Shown here piece after piece: positions 36,796-46,110 of a DNA stretch of 64,000 nucleotides. The notes under the pieces were generated by a model. It ran no database searches, had not been told where the DNA came from, and worked only from the letters and a program-made list of their open reading frames with translations. Each line of letters starts with the position of its first letter. The first letter of the stretch is position 1. The stretch spans positions 45,137-109,136 of the forward strand of contig DEAT01000048.1 in assembly GCA_002348265.1 (NCBI GenBank). The letters run 5' to 3'. This DNA comes from Gemmatimonadales bacterium UBA2975. GTDB taxonomy: Bacteria > Gemmatimonadota > Gemmatimonadetes > Longimicrobiales > Gaopeijiaceae. The position numbers and the translations under genes are program-made.

Positions 36796-37752
36796 TCATT
36801 CCTCGAGTTCCGACATCCATGCCCCAATCGCCGTAGCGAAGTACGTCGGTTGGAAAGCATACCAATCCCCCAATCCATCAGGTATACGATACTCCTCACC
36901 TGCCTGCTCAGAAGATATACCACGATCCATAGCCTTTCGCGCAGCAGCTTCAATATCACCTAGGAGATCGATGTACCTGTCTAATGCCATTGCATCAGCG
37001 AGCGGTCCATGGCCAGGCACGTACGTCGAAGCATCCATTGCACGCAAGAGTCGCGCCTCTGCACTGAGTCGGGATGGGGCCGCATCCACATAATTTGGGA
37101 CCATTTGGTTCCAAACCAGATCTCCGCAAAAGACCACAGATTCCTCAGGTATCTCGACAGTCAAATCCGATTGGGTGTGTCCCCTGCGCGGGACAAGAAT
37201 CACTGAACGGTCTCCTAGATCGATCTCGGTAGGTCGACGGGTTCCTATGCGGGTTACTGTCTCCAAAACTTCGCTCTGCTCATCACCATTCTGCATCGAC
37301 AGGTCGATCGTCACATCGGTCCCGAGGACTTCGACTCCGGGTGTCTCGACCATCCCTCTGAGTCCATCTGTGTGGTCGCCATGGTAGTGCGTGATCACCG
37401 TGTGTGTAGGACGTCGACCTGTGAGTCGGCGGGCTTGCTCTGTCATCCATCGAGCGCCGTCGTTAGAAGCAAACGCCTCTACAATCACTACCCCGTTCCT
37501 ACCTGAGATAATTCCGCCATTACAAAGCGTGGTGCGGTCCTCGAGTGGAGTCGATACGAGGCCCCAAACTCCCGGAGCTATCCTCTCTAGGCGCCCCCAA
37601 GGCTCGGAAGCTACGACAGGAAAGCGATCTTGGGTCGCCCAGACCATTTGACCCCACAGAGGAGCGACAGCCTTCATTAGAGCAACCTGTGCGGCACATG
37701 AAGAAGATCTTCTTACGAAGTCGCGACGGGTCAACGAGGGGCGTGATTCCAT
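36796..37752 (-). CDS. Exported metallo-beta-lactamase-fold hydrolase
   Basis: About 318 residues. The N-terminus has RRDFVRRSSSC, a Tat-like signal. The MBL metal motif HxHxDH is in ITHYHGDHTDGLRGM; the downstream His lies in RGHTQSDLTVEIPEESVVFCGDLVWNQMVPN (Asp of GD and His of RGHT), and a last His in VPGHGPLAD. The sequence is close to SoxH/quinoprotein-relay-type hydrolases. ATG 37752 is chosen; GTG 37761 is also open. Confidence 0.83.
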   Translation of the reverse strand: MESRPSLTRRDFVRRSSSCAAQVALMKAVAPLWGQMVWATQDRFPVVASEPWGRLERIAPGVWGLVSTPLEDRTTLCNGGIISGRNGVVIVEAFASNDGARWMTEQARRLTGRRPTHTVITHYHGDHTDGLRGMVETPGVEVLGTDVTIDLSMQNGDEQSEVLETVTRIGTRRPTEIDLGDRSVILVPRRGHTQSDLTVEIPEESVVFCGDLVWNQMVPNYVDAAPSRLSAEARLLRAMDASTYVPGHGPLADAMALDRYIDLLGDIEAAARKAMDRGISSEQAGEEYRIPDGLGDWYAFQPTYFATAIGAWMSELEE

Positions 37753-37886
37753 AACGAACACTTCAGGTTTTAGAATTCCATAACTTGAAAAGCTGGCGTC
37801 CCCGAGCCCGCCTCGCCATCCTCTGCCGCCATGAGCACATCCTTAAGCGTTTTAAACACCCCAATGCCCCCCTCAAAACCGTCACT

Positions 37887-39245
37887 ATGAACGACTCCGT
37901 AAAGCTGCGGCTTCCGCACCCTCTCGCCATTCTGACTGGATGTGTACTCCTCGCCGCCGGAGCTAGCTACTTGCTACCGGCAGGTGAATTCGACCGTCAA
38001 AGCGACCCGGTCACAGGGCGCACACTTGTTGTGCCCGGTACCTACCATTCGGTCGAATCGAGCCCCGTCAATCTGTTCGAAGCCCTTGTTGCACTCCCGC
38101 GCGGTATGGCTGATGCGAGTAGCGTGATTTTCTTGGTCTTCTTGATCGGTGGTGCCTTTACGGTCGTTGACGAGTCGGGCGCGCTCAGGCGAGCGATCCC
38201 TTCGCTGGTTAAAGCACTGAGAGGTCGAGACCTCCTTGTTATACCCGTAGTCTCAATATTCTTTGCCATGGGCGGGGTGGTCCAAAACATGCAGGAAGAG
38301 ATCATCCCACTCATTCCCGTCCTGTTGATCCTTACCGCGCGGCTCGGATTCACACCGATCGTGGCGGTTTCTATGAGCGCCGGAGCCGCATTCGTCGGAT
38401 CCGCGTTCAGCCCGATCAACCCATTTCAGGTCATTATTGCCCAGCAAGCTGCACAGGTCGAACCGATATCAGGTGCGCTCTTCCGTATCGTCTTCTTGAT
38501 TGGTGCCCTCGCCCTGTGGATATGGGCCACTATGCGCTATGCGGCGGCAACAAGGACAGCCAAGGTAGCTTCAAGTCCCGATGATGGGTTTGGCGAGGGC
38601 ATGACCATCACAGACACCGTGATCGTCGCTATGGTGGCAGCAACCTTTGGCCTGATGGTCATCGGTCTTCAGTACTGGGGATGGGGCTTCGATCAGATGT
38701 CTGGCGCATTCTTCCTCATGGGTTGTCTCGTCGGCGTGATCGCAAAAATGGGAGTGAGCGGAACCGCTGAAGCTTACGTAAAAGGCTTCCGAGATCTCGC
38801 TTACGCCGCTCTGCTGATCGGCTTTGCCAGAGCCATCTCGACGGTCCTGACGGATGGGCGCATCATCGACACAATAGTGACCGGAATGTTCACCCCTCTA
38901 GAAAGCTTGCCCCAACTCGCGTCGGCACTAGGTATGGTCGTGGGACAAACGCTCCTGCACATCCCCGTGCCAAGCGTTAGTAGCCAAGCCGTTTTGACAA
39001 TGCCGATCCTTGTGCCGTTGGCCGATCTTCTAGGGCTCTCAAGGCAAGTTATCGTGCTTGCTTACCAATACGGTGCAGGACTCTGTGACCTTGTGACACC
39101 TACGAACGGAGCACTGATGGCCATTCTTGCTTCGGCCGGCGTCCGTTACGAGCAGTGGATCAAGTTTACCGGACCACTCTATCTAGCTCTGGTCGCCTTA
39201 GGATGCGTCGCTATAGCTGTCGCGATCGCGGTCGGCCTGCAGTAA
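37887..39245 (+). CDS. YfcC-family / anaerobic C4-dicarboxylate carrier-like permease
   Basis: About 452 residues, 11-12 hydrophobic segments. LLAAGASYLLPAGEFDRQ, VPGTYHSVESSPVNLFEALVALPRG, MQEEIIPLIPVLLILTARLGF, SAGAAFVGSAFSPINPFQVIIAQ and QVIVLAYQYGAGLCDLVTPTNGALMAIL are typical of the YfcC/ArcD-like ion-transporter group. The substrate (amino acid, dicarboxylate or similar) is unknown. The start is ATG 37887; an upstream in-frame ATG at 37785 would add a non-conserved basic stretch. Confidence 0.85.
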   Translation: MNDSVKLRLPHPLAILTGCVLLAAGASYLLPAGEFDRQSDPVTGRTLVVPGTYHSVESSPVNLFEALVALPRGMADASSVIFLVFLIGGAFTVVDESGALRRAIPSLVKALRGRDLLVIPVVSIFFAMGGVVQNMQEEIIPLIPVLLILTARLGFTPIVAVSMSAGAAFVGSAFSPINPFQVIIAQQAAQVEPISGALFRIVFLIGALALWIWATMRYAAATRTAKVASSPDDGFGEGMTITDTVIVAMVAATFGLMVIGLQYWGWGFDQMSGAFFLMGCLVGVIAKMGVSGTAEAYVKGFRDLAYAALLIGFARAISTVLTDGRIIDTIVTGMFTPLESLPQLASALGMVVGQTLLHIPVPSVSSQAVLTMPILVPLADLLGLSRQVIVLAYQYGAGLCDLVTPTNGALMAILASAGVRYEQWIKFTGPLYLALVALGCVAIAVAIAVGLQ

Positions 39246-39670
39246 TGTCGATCCGGGTAATAGCAGCCGTAATACGCCGCGATGGTGCTTTCCTTCTAGG
39301 CCGTCGGCCCACAAACAAGCGTCACGGCGGAATGTGGGAATTCCCGGGCGGAAAGGTCAAGCCGGGTGAGAAGCCTGAAACCACGGCAAGGCGCGAGCTG
39401 ACTGAGGAATTAGAGCTAGACGTAACTAATTTTGGCTCACTCCTGTACAAAGTGCAGGATCAGGACTCTCCCTTCATAATTGAGTTCTATCAAACCGAAG
39501 TCACTGGAGACCCTGTCCCAAGAGAACACACTGAACTCGCATGGCTGTCCTCAGACAAAGTGGCGACAATGGCACTGGCCCCGGCTGACAGAACCTTTCT
39601 CTCATGGTTAATGTCGAAGGATGCGAATAAACCTAGTTCTGAGAGTTATCAGGAGAGTGAGCGGAGGTAA
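39245..39670 (+). CDS. mutT: MutT-type Nudix hydrolase
   Basis: 141 residues, Nudix box GGKVKPGEKPETTARREL followed by TEELEL (consensus Gx5Ex7REUxEExGU). IRVIAAVIRRDGAFLLGRRP and MWEFPGGK precede it, as in (deoxy)nucleoside triphosphate pyrophosphohydrolases that remove 8-oxo-dGTP. The ATG shares a base with the TAA of the permease gene (TAATG). Its end overlaps the convergent methyltransferase gene by 22 bases. Confidence 0.9.
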   Translation: MSIRVIAAVIRRDGAFLLGRRPTNKRHGGMWEFPGGKVKPGEKPETTARRELTEELELDVTNFGSLLYKVQDQDSPFIIEFYQTEVTGDPVPREHTELAWLSSDKVATMALAPADRTFLSWLMSKDANKPSSESYQESERR

Positions 39671-41118
39671 TCGGCTGCTCTAGTTTTCGGGATCTCGCTC
39701 TTTAGACCATTGACAGTAAGCGCTCCTCGTCCGATCAAATCTCCGTGGTGGCGAATCCCGACAGGCCCCCTCTCTTCGTCATCCACCGCCACTGGCTCCA
39801 TAGCAATAAGAGTCCGCATTTCGTCGTCATTCACAGCAACTGTCCGGCCTGTCATCCGGTCACCCAACAGTCGAAGCAAATCATTCGAGGGTCGCGGACG
39901 ACCGCGAGAGTCAAAATCGATCCCTCGAATCCCCACGGAAACTGCTCGCCATGATCCATTCTCCCACGCTGGGATAGGCCAGGCATCCAGTGTATGAAAC
40001 CAGGCGCGACCTCCTCGTAAGATCCATCGTAGCCGATCGAGCCCGTGCCCTAGGCCATATCGATCCCTCAACTCCTCCAAGGCAGGCCCAAGACGCTCTT
40101 TCGCCTCATCGACTGACAGGTCGTCACCTGGAAAAACAGCGGGCACGCTCTCCTTAAAAGATCGACTCTCACCATCGTCCAACTTCCGAAGTAGCGCCAT
40201 GAAGAGTCCCCCTGAGTCGAGATGATGCGGGTATATACGAGCAGCGCCCTCGAGCCTAGGATCAAATTGAACACCTTCGAAGTGAGTCAAACCCGGAGCG
40301 TGATCAATCGGAAGTGCGAGGGGTTCAAGCTCGACGGGCAAACGCCGAAGTGCGTCGGTAACTACTGCTTCGTTCTCTTCAGGGGCAAAAGTGCAGGTCA
40401 CATAAAGAATGACGCCTCCTGGTCGGGTCACCTTAACCGCTCTCTCAAGAAGCGCCCGCTGGGCTTTTGTCACATAACCCAAAAAGGACATTGACTGATT
40501 AGGCGCCCGCCCGCCGCCACGACGAAGGGTGCCCTCGCCCGAACACGGTACGTCTACCAAGACCCGGTCGAATGTGGCTCCGACCGGAAAGTCTCGGCCA
40601 TCTCCAGCGGTTACCATGATGTTTGAATTGCCGAGACGGTACACATTTCCTAAGAGCCCACGAATGCGTGGCTCACTCACCTCAGACGCTACAAGGCATC
40701 CTGAATCTTCCATCAGTTCCGCCATGTGCAGTGTTTTTCCACCTGGCGCAGAGCACAGATCCAGCACGTGTTCGCCGGGCTCCGGGGCTATCGCGGGAGC
40801 CGCAACACCCGTCGATGCCTGCTGAACATACACCAAACCAAGCCAGTGCTCACGAGTCGCGGAAAGTGGACCCGGCCCTTCTTTAACTCTGTGGAACCCC
40901 GAAACTCCTTCGACAGGCTCCGTCTCGAACCCGCGAGCCCTTAGGCGTTCGATGAGCGCATGCTCTGTAACCCGCCCTGAACACACTCGGAATACCAGCG
41001 GTTCTGGACGACGAGCAGCCTCCGTAAAGCCCGCCCAATCATCTACAAAACTGCGGTAGCGTGCGAGGTCGACTTCCCGCTCTCGCGGGGCCTTACGCCT
41101 CCTGCGCCGGGGGATCAG
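39649..41118 (-). CDS. RNA m5C methyltransferase, RsmB/RsmF-NOP2 family (CTG start)
   Basis: 489 residues if started at CTG 41118. An Arg-rich tail and RYRSFVDDWAGFTEAARRPEP precede the NOP2/Sun core. SAM motifs are LDLCSAPGGKTLHMAEL, ASEVSE and AGDGRDF; the two catalytic cysteines lie in VLVDVPCSGEG and LYVTCTFAPEENE. A C-terminal domain of about 190 residues follows, as in RsmF-type enzymes. GTG 40986 would delete a conserved N-terminal segment, and no ATG, GTG or TTG exists upstream; CTG overlaps the groES stop as CTGA. Confidence 0.88.
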   Translation of the reverse strand: MIPRRRRRKAPREREVDLARYRSFVDDWAGFTEAARRPEPLVFRVCSGRVTEHALIERLRARGFETEPVEGVSGFHRVKEGPGPLSATREHWLGLVYVQQASTGVAAPAIAPEPGEHVLDLCSAPGGKTLHMAELMEDSGCLVASEVSEPRIRGLLGNVYRLGNSNIMVTAGDGRDFPVGATFDRVLVDVPCSGEGTLRRGGGRAPNQSMSFLGYVTKAQRALLERAVKVTRPGGVILYVTCTFAPEENEAVVTDALRRLPVELEPLALPIDHAPGLTHFEGVQFDPRLEGAARIYPHHLDSGGLFMALLRKLDDGESRSFKESVPAVFPGDDLSVDEAKERLGPALEELRDRYGLGHGLDRLRWILRGGRAWFHTLDAWPIPAWENGSWRAVSVGIRGIDFDSRGRPRPSNDLLRLLGDRMTGRTVAVNDDEMRTLIAMEPVAVDDEERGPVGIRHHGDLIGRGALTVNGLKSEIPKTRAADYLRSLS

Positions 41119-41504
41119 AAGTTGAGTACGTCAGGGTCCTCGTCTTCGCGAACTAGAGTCAGGATAGCCGCCTGGGGCACCACAAGATAGTTCTCGCCTT
41201 CAAACGCGATCTCAACCGCAGCCTTCCTAAAGAAAAGCGCATAATCCCCAATTTGAGCCTGCAAAGGAACGTACTTCGGCTCACCAGGGGTGCCACCAAT
41301 CTTCCAGGGCTCGTCGTCGAGTTCTGTGGGAGCAGAAACAGCATTTCCGGGACCTGTAGCGACGACCTTGCCGCCCTGTACGGCCTGGTTGTCGACTGCC
41401 GTGCTCGGAAGATAGAGGCCTACCTTGGTCCGATCCTCACCCTCTTCCGGCTGAATCAGGACGCGGTCGCCCACAACAATGAGACGTTTTCTCGATTCTG
41501 ACAT
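41115..41504 (-). CDS. GroES-like co-chaperonin with an insertion
   Basis: 129 residues. RLIVVGDRVLIQPEEGEDRTKVGLYLP corresponds to the GroES start and mobile loop. GKVVATGPG follows, then a long extra segment (SAPTELDDEPWKIGGTPGEPKYVPLQAQ) before the usual IGDYALFFRKAAVEIAFEGENYLVV. Standard GroES is about 95-100 residues. No groEL is in the window. It might serve a divergent or second chaperonin. ATG 41504 is chosen with a GGGGTG site; GTG 41522 is an alternative. Followed directly by the methyltransferase gene. Confidence 0.75.
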   Translation of the reverse strand: MSESRKRLIVVGDRVLIQPEEGEDRTKVGLYLPSTAVDNQAVQGGKVVATGPGNAVSAPTELDDEPWKIGGTPGEPKYVPLQAQIGDYALFFRKAAVEIAFEGENYLVVPQAAILTLVREDEDPDVLNF

Positions 41505-41557
41505 GTTCACCCCGTACGACACTCTTCTATCTACACTTATGGACAGAAAAACTCGCC

Positions 41558-42862
41558 TTACATGAGAATTCCCGCCACCGCGGCGGTCATTAGCGAAGCC
41601 ATGAGACCTGCACCCATTGCCTTAGGACCCATCCTTGCTAGGTCTTGCCTGCGCGACGGAGCGATCGCACCGATTCCGGCTATAGTCATGGCGACCGATC
41701 CAAAATTAGCAAAAGTCGTGAGAGCGTATATGCCTATCCCCAAGGATCGTGGGTCAACTGATGTACCGTAGGCCAACTCGTTGGAAAGTTCGGCAAACGC
41801 AACGAATTCGTTCAAGACAAAGTCGATACCAATCATCCGTCCAACGAGGTCTGCATCCGCCCACGGCACCCCAAGCATCCATGCTACAGGAGCCAGAGCT
41901 GATCCGAAAAGGCCTTCGAGAGTCACCCCAGACGCACCGAAAAGAGCACCTAGCCACCCCAGTAAGCCGTTGATCATCGCGACGAGAGCAATAAACGCTA
42001 TCAGCATGGCACCAACTACCAGCGCCAAGCGGAGTCCCTCTGCAGCACCACGAGCAGCCGCATCGATCACGTTGACATCAGGTCGCTCTACCTCTTCGGC
42101 CACCATACCTGTCGTGACCGGTTCTCCTGTCTCTGGGACAAGCAGCTTCGACATTACGAGTGCCGCAGGTGCAGACATCACCGACGCAGCTATAAGATGT
42201 CCCGCAGCATCAGGATGGTATGGCATGAGCATACCGGCATAAGCAGCCAGAACAGTCCCAGAAATAGTTGCTAGTCCAGCGGTCATTATGGCCATCATCT
42301 CTGACTCGGTCATTCGCTCTACGTAGGGCTTCACCACCAAGGGCGACTCCATCATCCCCACGAAAATATTCGTGGCCGTGCAGAGTGTCTCCGCACCGGA
42401 CGTCCGCATGGTGCGCTGCATCGTCCAAGCTACGACCCTCACCACTTTCTGCATGATCCCAAGGTGGTAGAGAACGGTCACGAGCGACGACACAAAAATA
42501 ATGTTGGGCAAGATGCGGAAAGCGAAGAAAGCTCCCGTCTCAGCAACTACACCATCCGTCGAGCTGAACGCACCATCCGCTCCCAATGTGCCCACCGGTA
42601 CTTCGCTCCCAACCAGATTACCAAAGACGAAACGGCCACCTTCGGTTCCATAACCCAATACAGCATGAACTACATGATTCAATGCGTCGAAGGCGGCCAC
42701 CCCGACTGGGGTCCGAAGGACCAGAAGCGCGAAACCAATCTGAAGAGTTAATCCACATCCGACGAGACGCCATGAGACCCTTCTACGATCAGTCGAAAAG
42801 ATCCACGCTATAACCACAAGAAGGGCGAGTCCTAGAACAGCACGAAGGCGTTCTTCAAACAT
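41558..42862 (-). CDS. Concentrative nucleoside transporter (CNT/NupC family)
   Basis: 434 residues, about ten hydrophobic segments. CNT markers are AFFAFRILPNIIFVSSLVTVLYHLG, CTATNIFVGMMESPLVVKPYVERMTESEMMAIMTAGLATISGTVLAAY (with the family ExxE-type site), LMPYHPDAAGHLIAASVMSAPAALVMSKLL, and DFVLNEFVAFAELS near the end. It imports nucleosides with Na+ or H+. Divergent from the gamma-glutamyltransferase gene; the 273-base gap between them holds no gene and no strong promoter motif that I can see. Confidence 0.92.
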   Translation of the reverse strand: MFEERLRAVLGLALLVVIAWIFSTDRRRVSWRLVGCGLTLQIGFALLVLRTPVGVAAFDALNHVVHAVLGYGTEGGRFVFGNLVGSEVPVGTLGADGAFSSTDGVVAETGAFFAFRILPNIIFVSSLVTVLYHLGIMQKVVRVVAWTMQRTMRTSGAETLCTATNIFVGMMESPLVVKPYVERMTESEMMAIMTAGLATISGTVLAAYAGMLMPYHPDAAGHLIAASVMSAPAALVMSKLLVPETGEPVTTGMVAEEVERPDVNVIDAAARGAAEGLRLALVVGAMLIAFIALVAMINGLLGWLGALFGASGVTLEGLFGSALAPVAWMLGVPWADADLVGRMIGIDFVLNEFVAFAELSNELAYGTSVDPRSLGIGIYALTTFANFGSVAMTIAGIGAIAPSRRQDLARMGPKAMGAGLMASLMTAAVAGILM

Positions 42863-43135
42863 CAGATGTGGACCTCCATTCTTTCACCTTGTCGCAAAGA
42901 AAGCACTCACAATCCAGGCCGAGCGGAAACAGATTTTTGATCATAAATCGGAGTAAGAACGGCTCCTTAATGAGAAGATTCTATCTGGCACAGAGGCTTC
43001 CTGCGAGAAGGTTTAATACCGATCCGGCTACAAACACGCGACATCGGATTCTCTGTTTACCTCTCAGGACGTGCTCATCGGAGCGAAGGACCGTACCATC
43101 ATGTGTCAACAGGATGCCCGATCAACACATAGTTT

Positions 43136-44803
43136 ATGAAACTGTATAAGCACTCGGCCTACATGCTCGGATTATTAATATCTGCGAGCACCTTTTTCCT
43201 TGCGCCACTCTCAATACCTGCCCAATCCATAGCTCAGAGCGGACGATCCGATCAGGGAATGGTTAGCGCCGCGCAACCGCTGGCCACCGACGCAGGAGTC
43301 CGAATCCTTGAGATGGGTGGAAATGCAGCCGACGCAGCAGTAGCAGCCGGGTTTGCGATCGCAGTGGTCGAACCGACAATGAACTCGATTGCGGGGCGGA
43401 ATCAGATTCTGGTCTACACCCCGTCAGGAAAATTCCACGGCATAGACGGAACGACCCAAGCCCCTTGGGATTATGATCATGAAACCGCAACACGAGCGTC
43501 ATTCGGGTACGCAGTTATCGGGATTCCGGGTGCTACAGCAGGGCTTCTTAAGCTTCACGAGGAGCATGGCTCGCTTCCTCTCGCTCAGGTCATGGCACCT
43601 GCGATCGAATACGCTGAAAATGGCTTTCGTCTGCTCGCCGGAGATGCTGCGCGACAGGCCGCAGGTGCTGAACAGGCCCTTCAGTTTCCGGGGACGGCGG
43701 ACGCCTACTACAAGGGTGACGGATCTCCTTATCGGGCGGGCGAGACACTAACCCAGCCTGCCTACGCTGAAACCCTCCGAAAAATCATGACTGGTGGACG
43801 GGATGTGTTTTATAGAGGAGAAATCGCCCAAGCGATGGCACGAGACCTTCAGGCAAACGGTGCAGTCATCGACCTCGACGACCTCGAACAATATGTAGCG
43901 GAAGACAGCCGTATAGTCCGTGGGAGTTACCGAGGTTACGAACTCGTCGGCACAGATGTACCCGCAGCCGGAGTTCTAGCCATCCAAGCTCTGCACATAA
44001 TGGAAAATTTCGACCCGGATTCGATGACAGAGGCCGAGTGGTTTTCCATCACCGCTCAGGCTCTGCGCATGGCGCAAAGTGAGCTAGGCATCCTTGGGAC
44101 AGATACCGCCGCCGTAAGAGCGACCTCTAAAGAATATGCAAAAGAGTTAGCTATAAATGTTAAGGCACCTGGTCAACGACCAGAGATGCCACAGACCCCG
44201 CTACCCCAACTCGAGGAACGCGGAGACCTATATGGTGGACACACCACACACCTCTCGACAGCAGATGCAAACGGTATGTTCGTATCGCTGACACAAACGC
44301 TCGGTCCGAACATGGGCTCGAAAGTAGTCACCCCAGGACTCGGCTTCCTGTATGCCTCGACACTAGGAGGCTACCTAGGCACGATGACCCAACCCGGCAT
44401 GCGTGCTCGCTCGAATATCTGCCCCTTTATCGTAATGAAGGATGGTGAGGTCATTCTCGTACTTGGAGGCGCTGGCGGGGGCATGATCCCGCCAGCAGTA
44501 GTCCACGCAATTACTCGTGTTATCGACTTCGGCTTGGACCTTCCCCAAGCACTCGCCGCGCCGCGCGTTGCGGGAGGATCCGGTGGCGTATTTAATGCTG
44601 AAACTTCTCCGGGCATTGGATGGACCGACGTAGAGATCGCCGAGATGAGAGCACTCGGCTTAGACATCAACGAACAACCACGGACAGGAGCATTCGGTAG
44701 GATTCATGGAATCCAATTCGATCCCGAAACAAGAACCTTAATCGGCGCGGCTGACCCAGACTGGGAAGGAACGGCGCGTGGACCAATGACGAGTCAACGA
44801 TGA
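43136..44803 (+). CDS. ggt: Gamma-glutamyltransferase
   Basis: 555 residues, exported (signal peptide about residues 1-31). It hydrolyses or transfers gamma-glutamyl groups such as those of glutathione. N-terminal GMVSAAQPLATDAGVRILEMGGNAADAAVAAGF is family standard, and the autocleavage site lies in YGGHTTHLSTADANG (nucleophile Thr370). Note NSIAGRNQILVY where many members have GLGGGGFMLVY, so the binding site may differ. GGAGGGMIPPAVVHAI matches the C-terminal glycine loop. The start has no clear Shine-Dalgarno. Confidence 0.9.
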   Translation: MKLYKHSAYMLGLLISASTFFLAPLSIPAQSIAQSGRSDQGMVSAAQPLATDAGVRILEMGGNAADAAVAAGFAIAVVEPTMNSIAGRNQILVYTPSGKFHGIDGTTQAPWDYDHETATRASFGYAVIGIPGATAGLLKLHEEHGSLPLAQVMAPAIEYAENGFRLLAGDAARQAAGAEQALQFPGTADAYYKGDGSPYRAGETLTQPAYAETLRKIMTGGRDVFYRGEIAQAMARDLQANGAVIDLDDLEQYVAEDSRIVRGSYRGYELVGTDVPAAGVLAIQALHIMENFDPDSMTEAEWFSITAQALRMAQSELGILGTDTAAVRATSKEYAKELAINVKAPGQRPEMPQTPLPQLEERGDLYGGHTTHLSTADANGMFVSLTQTLGPNMGSKVVTPGLGFLYASTLGGYLGTMTQPGMRARSNICPFIVMKDGEVILVLGGAGGGMIPPAVVHAITRVIDFGLDLPQALAAPRVAGGSGGVFNAETSPGIGWTDVEIAEMRALGLDINEQPRTGAFGRIHGIQFDPETRTLIGAADPDWEGTARGPMTSQR

Positions 44804-44876
44804 TCTGTACCGTGAGCGCACACATTCCTAGTATGTGCCCCTTGAATACTTTAGACACCACGATTGGAGTGACTAC

Positions 44877-46061
44877 GTGAATAGACTAACCCTAGTCGCG
44901 TTCACCACCCTTTTTCCCGTGTCCTTGGCTGCTCAGGTCGGAGCCGTACCGAGCAGACTTGTCGAGGTTGAGACAGAGCGCTCCAGAGCTTGCGTCAGCA
45001 CGCTCGGACAGATCGCAGTGCTGGACAGAGTCCTTGCCCCGGTAGTTACTCGGGGGACAAGACTACGAGAGATCGCTGAGGCTGTCGCACTGGAAGACCG
45101 GATGATAGTCGAGCCATTCGAGTCCTCAGACGAAACCGAAGCCCTGGTTCAGAATTGGTTCACCACTGACGCTGCGCTAGCGCAACGCTACGTAATGTCA
45201 GAGGACAGTGGTGTGCTCGCAGAACGACAGGCAGGCCGAGAAACGATTAAAGCCGTGATCACCCAAGAACTAACGACCATCCAGCAGTATGCAGATAGCG
45301 TGCTCACCGCGAATACCGCGTTAATCCAAGCCGTCGGACCCTGCGATGGAGCGATATTTGTGCGAGGTGCAGTTCTAGGTGCGTGCGAGGATACTTCTAG
45401 TCCAATCTGCGAACAAGCAGCGCTGCCAGCAGGTGAAGCTAAAGATTTTCGCTTCGTGGATACCGGAGAGTCGGTATGGGAAATCCAGGAAACACGGCCT
45501 TGGACTGTACCCTCACCTCTTCGGCCAACAGAGGATGGCCAACTGGAAGGGGGACGCACAATTGGGTACGCGAGGGTGGGGAACTTAGCGATATCGCTCT
45601 CTTTTTCACCGCTCTTCAGAGAAAGAGACGAAATGTCAGAGGGAGAACTCGCCCGATATGACACCGTAAACGATTCTCTTGGCATTGCCATTGATCATCC
45701 CACACTCGCGGTAACAACTGCGTTCGGAATACGGGCCGCTCTCAACGAGCCACTCGGAACAGAGACGAGCTATGTCCTTCACTTCGACGACATAAATGCC
45801 CCTGACATCCTATGGAGCGGCCCTGCAGAATCGGGTACCCCTCTCGAAGCGGCGATACCACTAGGGGCGGCTCACGTTGTGCGGTTTCGTGCTGGAGACC
45901 CGGTGATGCTTACCGCTATAGGTGGGGCGGACGGAAACAACCCCGAGTACTCAATCATGATTGGGAATGTCAACCAGACGCCCGCTGCCACAGTGCTGCT
46001 CAACTACATGGCATCGCAAATGGCCGATGACCTTAGTCGGTACGAACAACCCCGAGACTGA
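44877..46061 (+). CDS. Exported protein of unknown function
   Basis: 394 residues from GTG 44877 (GGAGTG site 9 bases upstream), with a short signal peptide ending VSLAAQ. Two conserved-looking Cys pairs (VGPCDGA, GACEDTSSPICEQ) suggest disulfides. The N-terminal half is helical; the second half is mostly beta. No known family is recognised. It follows ggt by 73 bases, where a weak hairpin exists, and is convergent with the soxD-like gene. Confidence 0.6.
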   Translation: MNRLTLVAFTTLFPVSLAAQVGAVPSRLVEVETERSRACVSTLGQIAVLDRVLAPVVTRGTRLREIAEAVALEDRMIVEPFESSDETEALVQNWFTTDAALAQRYVMSEDSGVLAERQAGRETIKAVITQELTTIQQYADSVLTANTALIQAVGPCDGAIFVRGAVLGACEDTSSPICEQAALPAGEAKDFRFVDTGESVWEIQETRPWTVPSPLRPTEDGQLEGGRTIGYARVGNLAISLSFSPLFRERDEMSEGELARYDTVNDSLGIAIDHPTLAVTTAFGIRAALNEPLGTETSYVLHFDDINAPDILWSGPAESGTPLEAAIPLGAAHVVRFRAGDPVMLTAIGGADGNNPEYSIMIGNVNQTPAATVLLNYMASQMADDLSRYEQPRD

Positions 46062-46110
46062 AATAGAGCGAATGTGGAGCAATGCCGACGCACCAGCCCA
46101 TCGCTATTCA

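Noticed and set aside
40986..41110. GTG 40986 as the start of the RNA methyltransferase gene
   Set aside because: The conserved N-terminal segment RYRSFVDDWAGFTEA lies upstream in the same open frame.
44810..44840. GCACACA/TATGTGC hairpin after ggt
   Set aside because: One mismatch in a 7-base arm and no T-run; too weak to call.
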